Origin: Melieria omissa | Taxonomy: Eukaryota; Arthropoda; Insecta; Diptera; Ulidiidae | Length of the DNA stretch: 64,000 nt | Reading direction: 5' to 3' | Assembly: GCA_963971225.1 (NCBI GenBank) | Contig: OZ020269.1 | Span: forward strand, 5,146,001-5,210,000 | In this document: positions 38,775-50,610 of the stretch, in pieces | Numbering within the stretch: the stretch's first letter is position 1 | Layout of the letters: each line of letters begins with the position of its first letter | Translations under genes and position numbers: made by a program | Notes under the pieces: model-generated | What the model was told of the DNA's origin: nothing | Seen by the model: only the letters and a program-made list of their open reading frames with translations | Database searches by the model: none

Positions 38775-40191
38775 GTCATACGCCCAATGAGCACGAACAA
38801 CTTTTACATACAAATTTTGTGTGCTGCCTTCGTCTTCGGCCCCCGGTCCCTGGTCGTTCCGCGCAGTCGAAGGAAAACCAAACAAACAAAAAAACAACAA
38901 GAAACATTTAACAAAGTACATAAATCACATATTTTTCGCCAAAAACCCAAACCGCAACAACAACAATGTAAGCAGCAGCAGCAACAAATGACTCGCGCTG
39001 CGGCATCGACAACCGCGACAGCAACAACAATGAAGCCCAAGGCCGACACAGCATTGGCGGCATCCAAAAATGAATGGAATAATTTGCTGCGCTCATCCCA
39101 GCGCCTCCCAAAATTGCTTATGCAGCAGCGGCAGCAAGCGGTGTGCAGATATAAACTTCCATCCATCGCTGCCATTAACTCGTTCACAAAATTAACACGT
39201 TTTCGTATTTATGGATGCAATGTTGTTGTTCTTTTTGCTGTTTGCTGTGTTTATTCTGTTTTCTTTCGCTCCTTTTCGCTGTTGGCAGCAAATAAACGAT
39301 GACAATAACTCCAACAGCGATTGCAGTGAGAATTAGTGGCGAAATAATGGCCGGCGTAGTTGGTACATGAGGCGCGCTACGAAAAGGACATGAAGCACAT
39401 TTTAAAGTCGAGCGATATTGAAGAATAACAATTATTAACTCAACATTGTGCAAAGCGATTTATTGTCGAAATGATTGACAGAAGTCATTTAAATATTTAT
39501 GAGTTGATTGGCTAAAGCAAAACCGAGCAATTGTTGCCGCCTCCGTTGACAGTCGCTGCCGAAACTCTGTAACACATCTTCGCGCAGCGTTTGTAGGGTG
39601 TGCCAACAATACCAACATCAACTAGAAGCAAAGTGGCCCCAGGAGAAACTTGCGCGCCGCACGTACACATCGGCCGCCACAAGCACCCGAAAGTTTTTCC
39701 ATAAATTCATTGCATAAATAATTGACTAAAAATTTCAATTATCCCAATGAAAAATGACAGCTCAACTCATTTATGTGCAGCATCCCAGCACAACAACAAC
39801 AACAAACAGAATGGACGCATAAACACAAAACAAATACTAAAAGAACCAAGTCGGCGCACCGCCAATGCTCGGCCGATTGAAAGCACGGCCGGACTACAAC
39901 TACAACCCAAACACAGCGACATGCGGAAGCAGCCGCAGCAGCAACAGCAAATGACACAATCGCTCAAGTAGCGACGATGTGCGCCTTTTCCACAACCGAC
40001 CGACAGTGCAATGGCAACATCGGGAAAAGCCAAAGAGGCGGAAAAGATAAAAATGCGGGCAAGCAGAAAATCTCCTCAGCTGGAATACGAAAATAAAAGG
40101 GTAAACGCTGGGCGGCAGCGACCAGCGGATAAAGGGAAAACGCATTTATTTGTCATATTTGACAATTTAACTGTAAAATTTGTGCGCAACA

Positions 40192-40214
40192 GCAACAACA
40201 ACAACAACAACAAC
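40192..40214. repeat. CAA triplet repeat
   Basis: About seven CAA units; translated on the plus strand they would give Asn or Gln runs, but no gene is supported here. Confidence 0.85.
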
Positions 40215-40595
40215 CCATACGCAAATACCAAACTTAAGTTGGCCTGAACGGATCGGGCCGGGCCGGGCACTGTTAATAAAATGAGAGCGCAGCATGCCGG
40301 ACAATCGCAGCAAAGGGACCCGGCCCCCCGCCATGCCGTGGGAATTACGGCGCGCACGCAGGGTGGCATTTGCCTGCGCTCGTCCAAGAATTTCCCATTC
40401 TTAGTTTTCTTTATTTTGTATTTATTTTTATTTTTTACTTAAATTCTCCCTGTTGGCTCCCGTTGGCTGCGTGCTTGGAATATTTAATTTTGTAACTTGC
40501 ACTGCGACTGCCACTTCTGCTTCGCTCACTTTCGCTGGCTGCACGAAAATTGACTTAATTTCCGTTTCGGCCACAATGCGCGGTCTGGCGGTCTA

Positions 40596-40621
40596 TCGGT
40601 CGGTCGGTCGGTCTGTCTGTC
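40596..40621. repeat. GGTC/GTCT tetranucleotide repeat
   Basis: CGGT units pass into CTGT units, giving a perfect-then-degenerate tetranucleotide repeat. Confidence 0.85.
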
Positions 40622-41489
40622 GATTCGGATGGCGAGTTAACTTGGACGCCAAGTTGCGTCCAAACAGTCTCCGAGTGCGCTGCGGGGAAATGAAAATTTC
40701 AAGTTAAAAAACAACAACAACAATAACAAGTATAATCGCGTATAACATCGGCAGCAAGCGGGAAAAACTTTTTACACTGTTCTACTCCGCCGCTTCCACA
40801 ACGACTGTGTTTCATCTTGACCGGCAGTTGTTGTTGTAGCTGTTTTTTGAATATCTTAACTGCTTTGTTTGTGTGTGTGTTTCGTTAGAAAGTAAAAAGT
40901 GAACTGCGCACAAACGGCTAATTCAGTCAAGTTGTGTTTTGTTTTTTTGTTTCATTTCATAATTTTGCTGTATGGCTTTGAAAGTGAATGAATTGAGAGC
41001 CAAGCGTTGTAAAAGTGTTGCAATAGTTTTGAACTTTTCTCAAATATGTTTTTTGACTACTTTGCTGCAGTTCCTTTGCTTCTTTGCGCTATTTTAGGCC
41101 AGTGTCTATTTTGTACTTTGATATTATTTTCATTTAATAATAGTAAACATTTTGCCGCTGAGCCTTTTTCGATTAGATGGGCGTAGCTCGTGTTGCGAGA
41201 AAAAAGTGGGCGAGTGAAATAAAAAAGTAGCTTTGTAGAAGCAGAAAATCAGTTTTTCAAGTTTTCCAAGTTTTTAAGCTAATTTGTTTAATCATTTTGT
41301 GTTCTACGGTGTTTGGTTGTAGACTGTCTCTGGCTTCAGATCCTGGGTATGGACCCTTAGGATCCAGAACGATCGCTTTTTTGTGTTCCGAGTCGCAACC
41401 AACAGAGATCTGGCGATGTAGCGAACTCATCACTATGCTTCATGCCCCCGGAACCCACTAGTCGGCATTCGAACATGATAAGGTGTCTA

Positions 41490-41770
41490 CTTAGGATTAT
41501 TATTATTATTATATTATTATTTTAATATTTTTTATATATAATATATTTTATTTTTTATTAGTATTTTTACTATTATTATTTATTATTTTTTTATTATTCC
41601 TTTGTCTACTTAGGGAGTTGTGGCATGCACGGACTATGCTATAATTTAATATTTTGTAATATTTAATTTATTTTATTATTTTTATTATTTTTTTATTACT
41701 TATTTTTCTACTATTATTATTTTTTAAATTGATTTTTATTTATTTTCTCATTTTTTATTTAATAAATTTT
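41490..41770. other. AT-rich ATT-repeat block
   Basis: Nearly pure A/T with ATT and TTTATT iterations. It is interrupted at about 41600-41645 by a short normal-composition segment that repeats GTCTACTTAGG, also present just before the block at 41486. The repeated phrase suggests the block grew by local duplication or slippage. Confidence 0.7.
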
Positions 41771-44700
41771 TAAATGCACTATTTTTGTTGCATACATTAC
41801 TCGCACTTTGCAATTACCTATCGAAGTCCACTCTCTGACGTCCATTAGATGCCGTCGAATAGTTCTTTATTTTTCTGTTCGCATTCATTGTTGTTGTAAT
41901 CATTGTGTACATAAAAAATATAGTAAACAAAATACTAAAATCCATTAAAATTGCGCCTCTCCGAGTAGACTTTTTACTTGATTTGAGAAAAAATCGTTGT
42001 ACTGCGATCTTTGTTGCTGTTTCCTCTTGCTCGGTCAGGCTGCACAGAAAGTAATTCACATAAAATGAATAAAGTAAATAGATGTGTTTATGCCCATTTA
42101 TTTTCGCCATTTCGTCTTCGTCTGCGGCGCTTTTTGACATTTATGAATGCTGCTGCTGGCTGCAACTGTTGTACTCAAGCGCTGCCAAAATGGCGATTTT
42201 TGCGTGCGTATTTATATAAATGTGTATGTGTGTTTGTATTGGAATATTGCACTACAAGCATTCAACAATGAACTCGTGATGATTATCCTGTACGTAAGAA
42301 ATTTCCTTTTCATTTGACGGTTTGGCAACAACGCCAACAATCATCATTGCACAGCGTCAATGTTGTCGTTGCCACCATTTTTCATGTCATTTTTCTTCTT
42401 TCCTTTCATGTTTCTCTTCTTGGCCTTAACTTTGGTTTTGGCTTCGTGCATTGCCAGGCACGATGCAGCGCCAAGCGGCGAGCGAGGCTCCGTCGTCTGC
42501 CGTTGGAATGCTTCTACAATTCCATTTGAGCTGCTGCCATTTTAGCTTGAGCATCTTTTGTTATTGCTGCCACTATCGTTGCGTTGCTTTGTTGTTGTTA
42601 TTGTAGTTGTACGCCTGCGGCAAATATTTAGGTCAAGAGTTTTTCAACATTAATGGACCAACCTATGTTAATGGGGAAGTACTCACACATTTAGCATGCT
42701 TACAAATTACATGTACAGTGGGCCTACGAATGCTAACAAAGTTAGAGAAAGTCTGTGAACAAATTTCGAAATTATGAAAAATTAAAACTTCTATTGCAAA
42801 CAATTTTTTTAAATTAAAATTTAATTAAGTTGCCTTTTTTTATATTTGGACCACTTAACCTTGATATTGTTATAGTTTCAGTCTATTTCAGCACTGAGTC
42901 TCACATGACGACCTAAGTTGGCATCAATTTCCAAAACAAATCATGTCACGTGCTCCGTTGGGCTAAATCTATAATTTAATTATGGAAAATTGTTTTGTTG
43001 CTTCGAAATATTAAAATTGCAAAGCAAGTTGTCATTACCCTCAGTGAAAGCTCATTTCCGCATTGAAATTACCTGTACATAGCACAAAAGGCTCCAATTT
43101 GAATGCCACCTTTGACCTTACGGCTGGTGATTCTCGGCACTTGAATGGCGGCTGCGGCGCACTTCAATTAAATTCAAAATTTACCAACACATTTCGAGAA
43201 CGTGCCACATCATCAAATGCCAACAGACACCGGCTGAGTGACTGACTGGCTGACAAACGCACAAACGCCCACGCACACGCGCACATAGACACCAACGCTC
43301 CCCGGACACCGCCGCGACAGCACTAATTTGCCAAATTTATGGCGTAATTGTCTTAAAAACAAAATTAAGTTTCCACTCACTGTCTCAGCGATTTTTCTTA
43401 AGAGGATTAAAAATTGTTTGCGCGCGGCGCACAGCCTTTCGGCACGCTTCCGCCCGCGCTGTGGCTGGTGCGCGCGGTTGCCTTTTGGCATTAACCAGTT
43501 GACGTTTGCTGGGCGTCTTTTTTCTAAACTGCTGCTGCATTCCTTTTATTATTATTCTCTTTTTTTTTTGGCAATTTTAGCGCATTTTAATGAAAACGAA
43601 GCGGCACCTAGAAAAGGCAGAGGCGAGCCGGAGGCTGGGAGTCGCGTGGGAAAAATGTTTAGAATGGCAAAAACGAATGTGTAGAATAAATTAAAAAGCG
43701 CAGCGCCGACCCGAAAATAGACAAGCGAAAAAGTTCTACGCACACGACTGATGTGTCTGAAGCCAAACTCGAAAAATCGCCTGCTAGATGTGGAGTAGCG
43801 CCACATGCCAGGCGACGCTCATACGCTTTCGTCGGAAAATGAAAATTCCTATCACGTCGCCGCATCGAATATGCGCTGCAAGCGAGCGAGCAGCCACACA
43901 AGCAGTCATTCCGTCATGCGGCCACACATCCAGCCAGTCTTTGCAGCAGCGCAACATTGAAGTGGCCGGAACATCTGTCGGCCGGTGCCATTTGCCGCGT
44001 AGCGACAACTGAAGTGGTGTGGCGTGAGCTGAGTGGCGCGCGCGGCTGACTGACTTCACATGAATAAAGCGAAATGAGCTGAGCTCAGCGACACGCACAC
44101 TTTCCTTATTCTCAGCAAATATCTGTGGTGCAAGCGAATTTCCATATGAACGAAAATGGTCACACGAACGGGAAAGTTTTTTTGAGCTGGCTGCAACAAC
44201 ACTCAGAAGCTTAAGATCGAAAAGTTTAGAATCGCACTGATTTAATTGTCTCTCCCTGACTTTCTGGAATGTGTATAGAGTCTATACTATAGACTGACTG
44301 ACTTTGTTGTATGTAAAATATCATATAACTCTTGGTTTAACCAAATAGTTTGAACTCAAGTACAATGGTACTTTCTAGTGCAAGAGCGCAGAGAGTATAG
44401 AGGAAGGGAGTAGAGTCTCTAAAGCGTATTTTTCATTTTATCTCATCCTAAATTTTCAAGATATTTTCTGAGTTCGTCAGATTTCCTTCAAGGTACGTTG
44501 CTAAGTTGCTTCCAAATGAGATGCGTAGGTAGCATCTTATGTCAAAATATTTATGGCTCACTTTATATAAAAGGGCGCCATCGAAAATATTCGATGAAAC
44601 TTTGCGTCGACGCTACTTGAGCTTGAACTGGCATTCTGGCTTGCAATACAAATTAAGAGGACAATATCAAAAAAAGTTACAGTTGCCCTCGGTTGCCCCA

Positions 44701-45235
44701 CGGTGGTGTATATCACCGTTGACATTGCTGACATACGTAAGACTCAGTTTTAACTTTATTAAAACACAAAATAATCCAAAAAACTATCGATAACATAAAA
44801 TTTGAAATATAATTAACTGGTATGACAACGTAAATAGTTTTTTTAAATGTTCTGGCTGTGTGATCGAAGCGGACGAACAGTAGTGGCGAAGCCTGGCGAA
44901 AGGATAACACCGCCGGCTACAGCAGCGGCCAAAACGTTCATTGTTGGAATGGTTGTTTTTATTGTTTTCGACGCGTAAGTGCACGCGAAACAACAACTAC
45001 ACTCAACTACACACCATTACATATGCGATACAACGCGGTATTGCAACGCGGTGCTAAAAGCATGTTTCACGCTGGTTGAAATGCATTGTTTGACTTTGTT
45101 TCGCTGCCATCGCCACCGTAAGTGCCAGTGCCACGGCCACGGCTGCAGCTGCTGCCGCATTGTTGATGAACTAATGAAAAGCCAAGATGGAGGCACTCGT
45201 ACGTGGCATGCGGGCGTACGCATACTTCCTTGCAC

Positions 45236-45257
45236 ACACACACATACACACTCACAC
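45236..45257. repeat. CA-rich microsatellite
   Basis: CA units interrupted by single T substitutions (CACATACACACTCACAC). Confidence 0.75.
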
Positions 45258-45870
45258 TTCCACATTTGCTGGGACTTTGTCTGTTGGCTGCGCTTCACAA
45301 AAGCAAAGTTACTGTGAATGCTGCTCAACTGTTATTGTTGTTATTGTTGCTGCTGCGGCTAGTTTGGCACATGATTGCATTTTGAGTAAGCTTGGCCAAT
45401 TGCACTTCACCACAGTGTTGGCCGGTGCAGCTGTAGTTGTCTACTTGGTTTCTATTTGTTGTCGATATGGAAATTTTCATAAAAGACAATGGCGAATGAA
45501 AGTGCTATGTAATATATCTTAATAAAAAATTCTCGTGTCACAATGTTAGTTACCATACAAGGGGCGTGGCACTTTTTTTATGACCCAAATATTTTGCTGA
45601 ACTATAAGTCGCTCAGTAATGAAACTTAGTACGAACCTACCATTTATTCATATATTTCGACAGAGGGAATGGGGCAAGTATTGGACGAGGGGGCGTGGTA
45701 TGGGTGGTGCCAGATCTTAATAATGAAATATCTTCCAAATTGTAAATTATACAACACTGAAAATTTGTATCCCTTCGTCCCATAGATGAGTCATTCTACT
45801 GATAAGATTTGATGGATGTTGGACAAGGGGCGTGGCACTTTTTTTGTGATCCAAATATTTAGCTGGAACT

Positions 45871-45884
45871 ATAAGTCGCTCAGC
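45871..45884. repeat. Target-site duplication, left copy (SINE family 2, copy C)
   Basis: ATAAGTCGCTCAGC is repeated exactly at 46283-46296. Confidence 0.9.
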
Positions 45885-46282
45885 CGGCCTCGATACTCAA
45901 GCGGGTAGCGCGCTGGCTTCTCATACCAAAGGCTCCAGGTTCGATTCCTGGCTCGGGCTGGTGAACAACTCATCTACTTCTATCGCTGTCCACATGAAGG
46001 GAATGACAATTACAAGAATCGCACAAGTGCGCACTTGGCAGGCATGGCAAAACCTCCAAGTGTGAACGAAAAACTGCCAATCGCCGTTCGGATTCGGCGT
46101 TAAACTCTAGGTCCCCCGCCCCCCCTTTCCCCATCCGCTTGAAATGTGGGCTGTAACATATGTTGGCAAAACAGTGTTGCATACACAGTTCAAAAACGGG
46201 TGAAATATGTGGTATCACAATGAGCCTTTCAGGCCTCTGAGTGTGTCTCTTACAGAGGCAGCCACCGCAACCTAACCTAACC
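45885..46282 (+). mobile_element. tRNA-derived SINE, family 2, copy C
   Basis: The 5' end carries an A-box-like TACTCAAGCGGG and a perfect B-box, GGTTCGATTCC, at 45938-45948. Around the B-box CCAGG pairs with CCTGG, so a good tRNA T-arm survives. A body of about 310 bp follows, unrelated to family 1. The 3' tail is CCTAACCTAACC. The element inserted into copy 2 of the local tandem repeat and produced a perfect 14-bp duplication. The minus-strand frame over it (45970-46389) is incidental. It is non-autonomous and would need LINE machinery supplied in trans. Confidence 0.88.
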
Positions 46283-46296
46283 ATAAGTCGCTCAGC
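46283..46296. repeat. Target-site duplication, right copy (SINE family 2, copy C)
   Basis: Exact copy of the 14 bases at 45871-45884. Confidence 0.9.
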
Positions 46297-46601
46297 AATG
46301 AAACTTAGAACGAACCTACCACTTTCTCTTTCGAAAGAGGGCATTGAATAAGGGGCAGGTATTGAATAACAGGGCATGGCATCGCCCATATAATTTAAAT
46401 CCGGTTCAAGCGCAGTCCATTTTTTTACTGAAACTTAGCAGCAACATTGCTTATTTGTGGGCCTCGATTGCGTTAATCAGTAGCGCCTCCTCTTCCTTCG
46501 TCAATTTGCATCGCCATAGATTCGCCATCTCGCGTATTTCATTATAAAAAAAAACATATGTCGTGCGAGACAAAGTTCGCGGGGACAACTAGTTCCATAT
46601 A

Positions 46602-47583
46602 GTAAGGGAGAGGGCTGGGTTGTGAACAGGGGTTTTGTTTTTTGGCTCTAACTTTTCACAAAATAAAGATATCGAAAAATCGAAGATACCGTTGGAAAGG
46701 TGAATATATAACGCAACTTTGTTATGAAGACAGATTACCGTTTTGATTGAAATTTAACTCTCTACGTCCAATTTTCTAAGAACGTGATTTTTCGCTTTTT
46801 CAAAAAAGTGGCTGGGTTGTGAACCATCTGGAAAATCCCTATTAAAGTCGGAAAATACGAAGAAAATACCCATAATTTTTAAGTACATTGAGAATTTATT
46901 TAATCAGGAAGCCTCAAGAGGTGAAAAAAGTTATAATGACGCCTCTTAGGCCAAAAAATCGCAATGAATGAAACTGCTCAATTTTTTTAATTTTCATCCT
47001 AATCTGTGTCGGAATGTTTGCATGTGAAATACGAACGTGTTCTCGTATTGGCTCACTTCAAGTGAACACAACGAAATCGAGTGAAATTATATAAAATGAC
47101 TTTATTTTTATATATCCGTCCTTATTTGACAGTGTTAGAACACATGTAGTAACAAAAAACAGGTGGTTCATAACCCAGCCACCTTAGTGGTTCACAGCCC
47201 AACCACGATGACATTTTGGAAACTTTAAAATAAACGACACTTCCAATCATAATTCGACATAAACAAATATTGCATCGTAAAATAGAATCAAAACACTAAA
47301 TAAACATGTATTACACAGACTTTTTGCAATAAGCTCAGTCACTAAGATAGCACTTTAAAAAAAAGCCAACAAGTTTTCGCAGTCGATTTTTACACACGAT
47401 GTCTTTCAAACTCGATTGCTGCCACAAGCAATACGTGTTTGTACTTCGGTGTAACCACAAAAGCAGAGTCATATCATAAGACAAAATTGACAGTTGAAAG
47501 ATTGGCGATATGTCAATTAGGGAAAGAAAAAACGGCAATGGTTCACACCCCAGCCTGGTTCACAACCCAGCCCTCTCCCTTAC
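46602..47583. mobile_element. 982-bp non-autonomous inverted-repeat DNA element
   Basis: The ends are perfect 26-bp terminal inverted repeats at 46602-46627 and 47558-47583, beginning GTAAGGGAGAGGGC. The 16-base motif GGCTGGGTTGTGAACC or a close variant occurs six times. Two copies are on the plus strand near the left end (46613, 46810), and four are inverted near the right end (47165, 47189, 47540, 47557). Such subterminal repeats are typical transposase-binding sites. The interior is AT-rich and has no frame above about 67 residues, so transposase must come from elsewhere. I could not settle the target duplication or the superfamily. Confidence 0.85.
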
Positions 47584-48563
47584 AATATTTTCTACAAAAT
47601 TTCAAATTTTTATTAAACCAAAGTTGAAATTTGTAACTTTTTCTCAATTAAGGATTTAGTTAATTTCAGTGTCAATCTGATTTCTCTACATATTTCTATA
47701 TATTTAAAATAAACTATCACTGCGATGTAGACAATTGGAGAATACTTCAGTTTTACGCAACCACATCCAAACATTTTACTTGCACTTACGAATATTGCTA
47801 TTGCTCTCTCCAGCGCACCGGCGCACCGTTGTTGCCATTAAATTACGCCGCGTATACACACACACACCGACACACACCAACAACTACTGGCACCCGCATC
47901 CGCGTCACCCATAAATGGCGCTGCAATCACATTCACTGTTTGGCTTTGTTCCGTTTGTGTTTACATTTGCTGCCAATGTGCTCACTCACTCACTCATTCA
48001 CTCACACACACTCACTCAAACTCACGCACACTGCACATTGTTAGTATTTTAATTGTAATGAATTAACGCAAAAATAATGGCAGTGCTTGCCGCTTGTGGC
48101 CAGTGCATTTATTGTTTTCGTTGTTGTTGTTGTTAGTGTTATTGCTTTTGTTGTTTGGCATTGTGCAATCTGGCCACACGCACCCGCAGCAAGCAGCCAA
48201 GCTGGCCGGTCCGTCTGCAGTGCAGTGAGAAGAAAACCAAACAAGCGCAGAAAATGAAAAACAACTTGCGGCGTGTTGCATTCAGTTTTGCGTTGGTGCG
48301 CAAACAAAGAGTTGCCAGATTGTTTGAGCGGAATGTTGTTGACTTTAAGTGAAACATGCCAAAATATGCAATGTTAGTCTAAAACGAAAAATATTACAGT
48401 TAACATTTGGTTTTGTGTTGAAAACCACATAGAATCCAAATTGAAAGTGGAATATTTGACTAAAATCAGTGTTGCTGCAAACTTGTGAGGAATGTGAATG
48501 TGTTGCTATTATAAAATGAAATCATACGGGGAATTGTTGTTAAATACAACGCACAACTTTTAG

Positions 48564-48904
48564 TTATTCATAAAGATTTATTTTGTTGTTATTTATTTCG
48601 GAAAAGAATTTGTCAAATAACTTTTCATACTTCGTGAAATGCCAAATGCTTCCATGTGCCGGATGAGAAGAATAGGTCCAAAGTGTTTCGTTGGAACTGT
48701 TGATATCGGTTGTAACTCGAAAAAGTGTTAGAAAGAGGTTCACAAGATTATCCAAACGTTGAATCGAAAACGCAGATATACGAATTTTTTGCCGATTTCT
48801 GAAACATTTCTTGCTGGACATTTTGCACTTCATGGTCACCGCATGTACAGCGAAATAGGCCAAAGTCGGACAGCAGCCGCCTGCGCCGCCTTCAACTCCA
48901 ACAC
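48564..48904 (-). CDS. Candidate terminal exon or small gene, unidentified
   Basis: On the minus strand, an acceptor-like ATCTTCAG at 48912-48905 is followed by an open frame to TAA at 48566-48564. The frame is protein-like despite AT-rich surroundings. It has a small Gly-rich start (GVGVEGGAGGC), then AYFAVHAVTMKCKM, a basic SSKKCFRNRQK segment, an amphipathic LDNLVNLFLTLF stretch and a mixed C-terminus ending NKINLYE. An AATAAA overlaps the last codons and could serve as a polyadenylation signal. I recognise no family, and the region upstream of the acceptor has a stop in frame. It could be a last exon, a pseudogene fragment or chance. Confidence 0.25.
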
Positions 48905-49868
48905 CACTGAAGATGATTTCTTATTTTAATACAAATGAAAAATGAAGGATGCAAGACGTTATTGCGAAATTAAATGACATCGAATTAATGTTACCTACGA
49001 TAGTAGCAACAACAACTGCGGCCATAACATCCGAACAGTTACCAAAGCTCTGCACAGTTGATAATCTAATAATGTGGCAGGCGATAGGCGGCAGCCGGCT
49101 GGTTGGAAACGCAATAAAGCCGCCGACTGCGCGCCCAGTCCGTGGCGCCGCTTCACTCTCATTGTCACGAAATAAGTAGCAAAAGTTTTGCCTCTTCACG
49201 GCGTCACGTCACGCATTTATTCATAGATTCGTTCGTTCGTCTGTTCGTTGGTTGTTGAAGGCGGCCAGCGAGCGGCGCGACACGCACGGAACAGAAGTTT
49301 GAATTTCAAGTGATTGAATGGGCGTGATGGGGGCGCGGTTAAGCCGCAAACTTTTCAAAATAAGAGCCCACACACACACACACATACAGGGTGGGGTGGG
49401 AGTCAAGTGAAGGCGCAACATGTTAACAATGCGCAAGCAGACGGACGGATAGGCAGACAGCGAAGCGTCAACGCACTTGTTAGGCTTCGGTTGTGCGTCG
49501 CCTTGGAGTTGAAAGAGGCGGCGACCGGAGGCCGGGTGTAGAATGTTTTCAAGAGTTGAAAACTTGCTCCGGCGCGAGTTCGAGTTAGGTGGGGGCGCTG
49601 TCTGTCAGTTCGTTGTGTCGGAATTTCAAATGAAAAACGCTGAAAAATTTCCACGCCAAACAATAACAGCTTGCAGCAACAACGACAATAATGTCAGCGA
49701 AAGCGGCTCAAATGCGCAGCAATCCGAAAAACACCACACACACACCCCCACACACTCACACACTCATAAGCAAGCAAGCAAACAAACGCGCACTTGCATG
49801 AAAAAAATAAGAAACGACAGGACAAAAAAGGACAATGCTTTCAACGTGTGAGCATGTGAGGTAAGTGA

Positions 49869-49871
<3 letters not shown>

Positions 49872-49901
<30 letters not shown>
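49872..49901. repeat. TG microsatellite (longest in window)
   Basis: About fifteen uninterrupted TG units. A CACACACCCCCACACAC tract lies about 130 bp upstream on the same strand, so the two could form a weak inverted pair. Confidence 0.92.
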
Positions 49902-49903
<2 letters not shown>

Positions 49904-50591
49904 GGAAGTTCAACGCCGCGCCGCAACGAAACGAAACGACAAGCAATGAGCATTGAAGAATAAGTTGCACGCGCGAACGTCGGCGTCGCTGGCAACGCAA
50001 AGTCAAAAGTGGGCCAAAAACGCGATTGAACGACGGCAAAAAGCCGCATGCGACGGCGATGCAAAGTGATATTTTATGCGCGACGCGACGACAGTCGCGG
50101 CGAACGTTTTACATTTCGTAAATATGCGATTTCAAAGAGCCCCCTCCAAGTTTGTATGTGTGCGTGATGTGGGCGTTGCGACAGGCGCCATGCCGCAGAC
50201 AAAGCGCTGACTGCGTCGACTGCCAAACGGCCACACAATCGGACAGACGGTCGCAGAGCAAAAACATTCAGACAGTGGTAAAAGACAAGTGAAAAGTCGC
50301 TTAATTTTCGGTATTTGCATTTGAATTTGAATTTTGAAGTTTTCGGCAAATGTTGGCGTCAGGGAAGTCACGAATTGCCAAGCGGCGAGTAATCGCGCCA
50401 AATGCCAACGACAAACCAAACAAGCAAAATGCGAAAAGTGTACCCGTAAAGGTCGATTACCGTTGGGTAGAGGAGAGACACGACGGAAAAATGGGAAGGC
50501 AAATGAAATGAAAAGCACGAAAAAGAAGAACACTGGTCACACAATAAGTAAAAAGTGATGAAAGTATGCAGAGAAGAGCAAATTAAAGGAA

Positions 50592-50610
50592 GTGTGTGTG
50601 TGTGTGTGTG
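50592..50610. repeat. GT microsatellite
   Basis: Nine GT units. Confidence 0.9.

Larger units (their letters stand above)
35846..45560. other. Long non-coding stretch with one weak coding candidate
   Basis: Mostly repeat-poor sequence without supportable genes, apart from the candidate exon at 37408-37608. It contains a CA run at 38757-38774, CAA/CAG tracts near 38950-39000 and 40192-40214, a GGTC run at 40596-40621 and an AT-rich ATT-repeat block at 41490-41770. The 171-residue plus-strand frame at 38787-39302 is a Gln/Lys/Thr composition artefact over the CAA/CAG tract. The sequence ACAGTGGGCCTACGAATG near 42716 looks like a DNA-transposon end but has no partner. Confidence 0.5.
45561..46400. 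repeat. Tandem duplication (266-bp offset), second copy split by a SINE
   Basis: Copy 1 starts GGGGCGTGGCAC at 45561 and continues through ATAAGTCGCTCAG and AATGAAACTTAG. Copy 2 starts with the same phrase at 45827, offset 266 bases. It is interrupted after CTCAGC by the SINE at 45885-46282, then resumes with AATGAAACTTAG and a similar downstream stretch to about 46400. The phrase GGGCGTGG also occurs halfway through copy 1 (about 45692), after a shared TTGGACRAG. The 266-bp unit may therefore itself be built from two half-units of about 130 bp. The repeat's origin is unknown to me and it has no coding capacity. Confidence 0.8.

Noticed and set aside
38787..39302. 171-residue plus-strand open frame with Gln-rich stretch
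   Set aside because: Gln/Lys/Thr content comes from CAA/CAG tracts and the remainder is hydrophobic translation of GTT/TTT runs; the complementary strand is equally open.
42714..42770. TACAGTGGGCCTACGAATG as a Tc1-type or hAT transposon end
   Set aside because: No inverted counterpart was found within several kilobases and no target duplication is visible.
45885..45960. tRNA-like sequence with perfect B-box
   Set aside because: Part of a SINE with a 398-bp body, 3' simple tail and target duplication, and collinear with copy D; not a stand-alone tRNA gene.
46271..46282. CCTAACCTAACC as interstitial telomeric DNA
   Set aside because: It is the 3' tail of a SINE with defined boundaries, and the other copy has CCAA units instead.
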